DNA from: Streptomyces sp. NBC_00554
Lineage (GTDB): Bacteria; Actinomycetota; Actinomycetes; Streptomycetales; Streptomycetaceae
Length of the DNA: 64,000 bases
Reading direction: 5' to 3'
Assembly (NCBI RefSeq): GCF_041431135.1
Contig: NZ_CP107799.1
Span: 5,890,001-5,954,000 of the forward strand
Shown here: one piece after another, positions 60,858 to 64,000 of the stretch
Position numbering within the stretch: the stretch's first letter is position 1
How the letters are laid out: each line of letters starts with the position of its first letter
The notes under the pieces: generated by a model
Databases searched by the model: none
The model's input: the letters and a program-made list of their open reading frames with translations, nothing else
What the model was told of the DNA's origin: nothing
Program-made: the position numbers and the translations under genes

Positions 60858-61336
60858 ACGACATCCTCAAACGGGACCTGAAGGACGTGAAGTTCAGCGA
60901 CGGCGACTGCAAGGTGTCCTCCGGAGTTCTCGACCCGGATCTGTACACCGGCAAGGACGTGAAGTTCACCCGCGGCCGCAGCCTTGTCGACATAGACCAC
61001 GTCGTCGCGCTCTCGGACGCCTGGCAGAAGGGCGCCAAGTACTGGGACGACAGCAAGCGGATAGCCCTGGCCAACGATCCCCTCAACCTCCGTGCCGTCG
61101 ACTCGAGCACCAACCGCAGCAAGGGTGACGGCGACACGGCGACCTGGCTCCCGCCCAGCAAGGCGTACCGCTGCACGTATGTCGCCGCCCAGGTGGCCGT
61201 CAAGAAGAAGTACGAGCTGTGGGTCACCAGCAGCGAGAAGGCCGCGATGAAGCGGGTGCTGGCCAGTTGCCCCGACCAGAAGATCCCTTCGGGCGGCAAC
61301 CCGACCAACGCGCCGACACGCTTTCACGCGGGCTGA
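60858..61336 (+). pseudogene. HNH endonuclease lipoprotein gene, 3' part (interrupted)
   Basis: This continues the gene broken at 55092: DDILKRDLKDVKFSDGDCKV, LYTGKDVKFTRGRSLVDIDH, VVALSDAWQKGAKYWDD, LANDPLNLRAVDSSTNRSKG and the end ATWLPPSKAYRCTYVAAQVA to PTRFHAG. The whole HNH catalytic core (DIDHVV, NPLNL, NRSKGD) lies here, without signal peptide, so the fragment would be cytoplasmic if expressed. Frame and content are intact, which suggests a recent insertion. Confidence 0.88.
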
Positions 61337-61435
61337 CGGCATCACCGGCAGCAACACAGTCAGCACCACCGCCGGGCGCCCGAGGTGGGTGCAAAACCGT
61401 TTTGTTGTGGAGCGCCGCCGCCTACGGTGACTGGC

Positions 61436-62236
61436 ATGCAGCTGACGGTGTCGAGTCTCGCCGAGCGCCCGGAGATGCTCGGCCAGGTGGTCGGGATGGC
61501 CAACACCTGGCCGGAGTTCCTGCTCCACGACCCGGTGGGCAACGCGCACTACGGCCGGATCGCCACCGAACTCCCTGAGTACGTGCTGTTCGCCGAGGAC
61601 GAGCACGGGGACGTGGTCGCGCATGGGTACAGCGTTCCCTTCGCACTCATCGACGTGGATGAGGACGATGAGCACGAGGAGCGCGAGGCCTACGTCGACG
61701 AGGAGGCCGGGGGCGCCCGGGGAGTGCTGCCCGCGCGGGGCTGGGACGAGGTGCTGGCCCGGGCGTTCGCCGATCGGCGTCGCGGCACACCGCCTGACAC
61801 GGTGAGCGCCATCTCGATCGTGGTCGCCCCGCATGTCCAGGGCGGTGGCCTGTCGGGCCGGATGCTCTCGGCGATGCGGGACAACGCCCGTGCGCACGGC
61901 TTCGGCGAGGTCGTCGCCCCGGTCCGCCCCAGCGCCAAGCACCTGGAACCGCGGACGCCGATGCAGGAGTACGCGTTCCGGAAGCGTGCCGACGGGCTGC
62001 CGCACGACCCGTGGCTGCGTGTCCACGTCCGGGCCGGCGGCGTCATCGAGGCGGTGGCACCGGCGTCCATGACCGTGGCGGCCTCGCTGGAGGAGTGGCG
62101 CGACTGGACGGGGCTGCCCTTCGACACCGAAGGCCTTGTCCAGGTGCCCGGTGCGCTGGTGCCGGTGCACTGCGAAACGGGGCGCGGATACGCCGTATAC
62201 GTCGAGCCCAATGTGTGGGTGCGGCACACCCTTTGA
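61436..62236 (+). CDS. GNAT-like acetyltransferase family protein
   Basis: The 266-aa product begins MQLTVSSLAERPEMLGQVVG, has an acidic central stretch (IDVDEDDEHEEREAYVDEE) and the GNAT cofactor region SAISIVVAPHVQGGGLSGRM followed by LSAMRDNARAHGFGEVVAPVRPS. The last 70 residues (WLRVHVRAGGVIEAVAPASM; VPVHCETGRGYAVYVEPNVW) are family-typical for a Streptomyces GNAT-like group. The substrate is unknown. The spacer to the interrupted HNH gene is 99 bp. Confidence 0.78.
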   Translation: MQLTVSSLAERPEMLGQVVGMANTWPEFLLHDPVGNAHYGRIATELPEYVLFAEDEHGDVVAHGYSVPFALIDVDEDDEHEEREAYVDEEAGGARGVLPARGWDEVLARAFADRRRGTPPDTVSAISIVVAPHVQGGGLSGRMLSAMRDNARAHGFGEVVAPVRPSAKHLEPRTPMQEYAFRKRADGLPHDPWLRVHVRAGGVIEAVAPASMTVAASLEEWRDWTGLPFDTEGLVQVPGALVPVHCETGRGYAVYVEPNVWVRHTL

Positions 62237-62372
62237 GCTCGACGTACGGCTGACGTATCTGCTCCGGCCGATCGGCTGATGGGCGCCGGTCTGCGCTGCG
62301 GCGAAGAAGAGAAGAAGAGTGGGGGTGGCGAAGTGTGGGGGGTGAGGGTGGAGAGGGGCGGGCCCGCTGCCG

Positions 62373-63068
62373 TCAGGCGGTCTTCTTCCAGTCCTTGCAG
62401 CCGGCGGTCTTGAAGTAGGCGTCGCCGGCGGCGATGGTGACGACGGCGGTACCGGACACGTTGTTGTTGGCGATGATCGAGTCCATGGACTGCGAGGCGT
62501 CCTTGGTGCGCTCCCAGTAGCACATGTCGTCCGTGTTGCCGGTGGACTTGTAGGTGCCGGGAGCGATGTCGGCGCCGACTCTGAACATGCCGCCGTTGCC
62601 CTTCATCTGCGAGGCGGGCGTGCCGGACGCCTTCGCGTCGACGGCCTCCCAGTCCTTGCAGCCGCTGGACGTGAAGAGCTTGTCGCTCGCCGCGATGGTC
62701 ACGTAACTGGTGCCGCTGACGTTGTCGTTGGCGAGGAGGGAGTCCACCTCGCCCGAGGAGTCCTTGGCGCGCTCCCAGTAGCACATGTCGTCGGTGTTGC
62801 CCGTGGTCCGGTAGGTGCCGGGCTTGATGTCGGTGCCGACCTCGTAGTCACCGTCCCCCTTGAACGCGATCTTCTTCTCGGCCGCCTGCTCGGCCTCGTC
62901 GCTCTTGGCGTCGTCCGGCTTGCCGGACTCGCGCTTGGCGGAGGCGGAGCTGTCCTTGCTCTTGTCGCCGGAACCGCTGTCGCTGTTGCCGCCCGCGTTC
63001 GCCGACACCGCGCCGATGACGACGATGCCAACCACGGCCCCCAGTGCGATCTTGCCCTTCGTACCCAT
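62373..63068 (-). CDS. Secreted or membrane-anchored protein with duplicated 75-residue domain
   Basis: The 231-aa product starts with a signal or anchor helix (KIALGAVVGIVVIGAVSANA), then a Ser/Asp/Lys-rich linker, then two copies of one domain, about residues 72-145 and 160-230. Shared landmarks are VG(T/A)DI(K/A)PGTY(R/K)(T/S)TGN, TDDMCYWER, the (D/N)NVSG(T)...VTIAA strand and a final GCKDW. Each copy has two Cys (in CYWER and GCKDW), probably a disulfide. No lipobox Cys is seen. The ATG at 63068 has GGAGGGA upstream. Function unknown. Confidence 0.78.
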   Translation of the reverse strand: MGTKGKIALGAVVGIVVIGAVSANAGGNSDSGSGDKSKDSSASAKRESGKPDDAKSDEAEQAAEKKIAFKGDGDYEVGTDIKPGTYRTTGNTDDMCYWERAKDSSGEVDSLLANDNVSGTSYVTIAASDKLFTSSGCKDWEAVDAKASGTPASQMKGNGGMFRVGADIAPGTYKSTGNTDDMCYWERTKDASQSMDSIIANNNVSGTAVVTIAAGDAYFKTAGCKDWKKTA

Positions 63069-63335
63069 GACAGTTCCCTCCCCAAGGCGGCTGCCGCCTC
63101 TTTTTCGGCGACCGCTCGTTCGATGGGCCAATAACAACAGAGCTTGTGAACCGAGTCAACACGATTCACGAGGAAGCTTGTGTACACGCATGTGAAGGGG
63201 TGGATCTCGTGTACGCCGGTATGCTCGGCGTCACAGACGGCGCAGGCGGTGACGCCGCGGACCGGGCGAGACCGTGGACCGCGACAGACCGCGGACCGGG
63301 ACGACGTCGCAGAGCAGGGCGAGAGGAGTTGGGTG
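63069..63335. promoter_or_regulatory. Divergent spacer with short repeats
   Basis: The 267-bp spacer holds GTGTACAC palindromic sequence near 63180, repeated as CGTGTACGC near 63208, and a G/C-rich stretch with two ACCGCGGACCGGG copies (63255 and 63289 region). AGGAG lies seven to nine bases before the GTG of the methylase. No gene is supported. Confidence 0.35.
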
Positions 63336-64000
63336 GTGCAGGACAACGCGACAGAGGTGACCGCTGCCGGGATCGCGCGGCTCGCCGGGGTCGGCCGCGC
63401 TGCCGTCAGTAACTGGCGCCGCCGCCATGCCGACTTCCCCAAGCCGGTCGGCGGCACCGAGACCAGCCCCTCCTTCGCCCTCACCGAAGTCGAATCATGG
63501 CTCCGCGACCAGGGCAAACTCGCCGAAGTCCCGCTGCGCGAACGCGTCTGGCAGCAGCTCGCCGGACACCCCGACGGCCCGGTCACCGCCCTCGTGCACG
63601 CCGGCTGCGCCCTCCTGCTCATCCACGACCGCCCCACCGACTGGCTGGAGCTCAGCGCGGGCTCCGACGAGCGCCTCGCCGCCCTGCTGCCCGCCGCGCT
63701 GGACCAGGTGATCACCCCCCGTTTCGGCCCACCCCGCGAACGCGCTGTGAACACCCCGAACACCCACCTCGGCCCACCGCGCGCTGTGAACACCCCGAAC
63801 ACCGCCCCCGGCCCCGGCCCAGCGCGTGCTGTGAACACCCCGACCGGCCCCGAGCTCCTCCCCTCCGTCCCGCTCCTGCGCGGTGCCGCCGAACTCGCGG
63901 CCGGGCTGGGTGCGCGGCAGACGTACGAGTTCCTGCTCGGGCGGCACCTCGACGCCAACCCGCGCCAGTACACGCTCACCCCGGGCGGCCTCGCCGAACT
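63336..64000 (+). CDS. N-6 DNA methylase, N-terminal part (runs off window)
   Basis: The GTG at 63336 opens a frame that stays open to the window end (221 codons). It starts with a helix-turn-helix (VTAAGIARLAGVGRAAVSNW, then RRRHADFPKPVGG), continues with SFALTEVESWLRDQGKLAEV and PLRERVWQQLAGH, and reaches LLRGAAELAAGLGARQTYEF and LLGRHLDANPRQYTLTP. This order is that of Streptomyces N-6 DNA methylases whose catalytic NPPY part would lie beyond the edge. Between the two halves is a linker with three RAVNTP repeats. A GTG at 63333 is an alternative start. Confidence 0.8.
   Translation, partial: MQDNATEVTAAGIARLAGVGRAAVSNWRRRHADFPKPVGGTETSPSFALTEVESWLRDQGKLAEVPLRERVWQQLAGHPDGPVTALVHAGCALLLIHDRPTDWLELSAGSDERLAALLPAALDQVITPRFGPPRERAVNTPNTHLGPPRAVNTPNTAPGPGPARAVNTPTGPELLPSVPLLRGAAELAAGLGARQTYEFLLGRHLDANPRQYTLTPGGLAE

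Noticed and set aside
60842..61336. Independent cytoplasmic HNH endonuclease starting at GTG 60842
   Set aside because: It lacks the N-terminal half and a ribosome site, and joins in frame to the left fragment at the shared core.

Overview
The window is a stretch of Streptomyces-type chromosome (inference). The evidence is very high GC with G/C-rich third codon positions, many GTG starts, ATGA stop/start overlaps, a galTEK operon beside a sodium:solute symporter, a DUF397 / XRE-DUF5753 / HATPase trio, and actinomycete housekeeping genes (ppc, pth, long CTC-type rplY, prs, glmU, mfd). From memory the gene order resembles the gal-ppc-glmU-mfd neighbourhood of S. coelicolor; this was not checked by search.

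Layout. 0-8.8 kb: two paralogous PQQ-propeller membrane proteins (the first cut by the window edge), a response regulator with an abnormal receiver, an FkbM methyltransferase, then an accessory patch with a YfbM-like protein, an IS1380-like transposase relic, a 59-aa membrane protein too short for usual ORF cut-offs, a glutaredoxin-like protein, the DUF397/XRE/ATPase trio and an Rpn-like nuclease. 8.8-14.5 kb: Na+ symporter with small partner, divergent from galTEK, closed by a 216-bp hairpin repeat. 14.5-21.5 kb: regulators with small enzyme and transport genes (GNAT, LuxR-type regulator, MarR with tam methyltransferase, MHS transporter with PaaX, fatty-acid desaturase with TetR). 21.5-31 kb: ppc, a membrane protein, pth-rplY, prs-glmU, tRNA-Gln, an orphan histidine kinase. 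31-37 kb: an array of 91-bp tandem repeats, then a four-gene deaminase/nuclease/SUKH cluster. 37-49 kb: LCP cell-wall enzyme, DivIVA-like coiled coil, DUF485-symporter pair, DHA2 efflux pump, MacB/FtsX-type ABC exporter, DUF2079 membrane protein, and a second 91-bp repeat array. 49-54.7 kb: mfd, TetR and an SCO6745-like protein. 54.8-61.3 kb: an HNH-endonuclease lipoprotein gene split by a Tn554-like element. 61.4-64 kb: GNAT, a secreted duplicated-domain protein and the 5' end of an N-6 DNA methylase gene.

Two loci stand out. First, the 5.77-kb element at 55086-60850 has three recombination genes coupled by ATGA overlaps (tnpA, tnpB, tnpC/DUF6262). It sits at a 7-bp core (ACCCGCG) inside the most conserved part of an HNH lipoprotein gene; joining the flanks at the core restores an in-frame 243-codon gene. 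The element carries a divergent paralogue of the very gene it breaks, and in that copy the core is recoded to a non-matching sequence. This looks like a transposon that replaces what it destroys. Second, at 31.7-36.9 kb a YwqJ-type deaminase and a SUKH-3 protein are divergent from a WHH-nuclease-like/SUKH-1 fusion and a 944-aa YrhB / Pro-rich / XOO_2897-like deaminase / SUKH-4 fusion. None has a visible secretion signal. This is a compact nucleic-acid toxin/immunity island in which toxin-like domains are fused to immunity domains.
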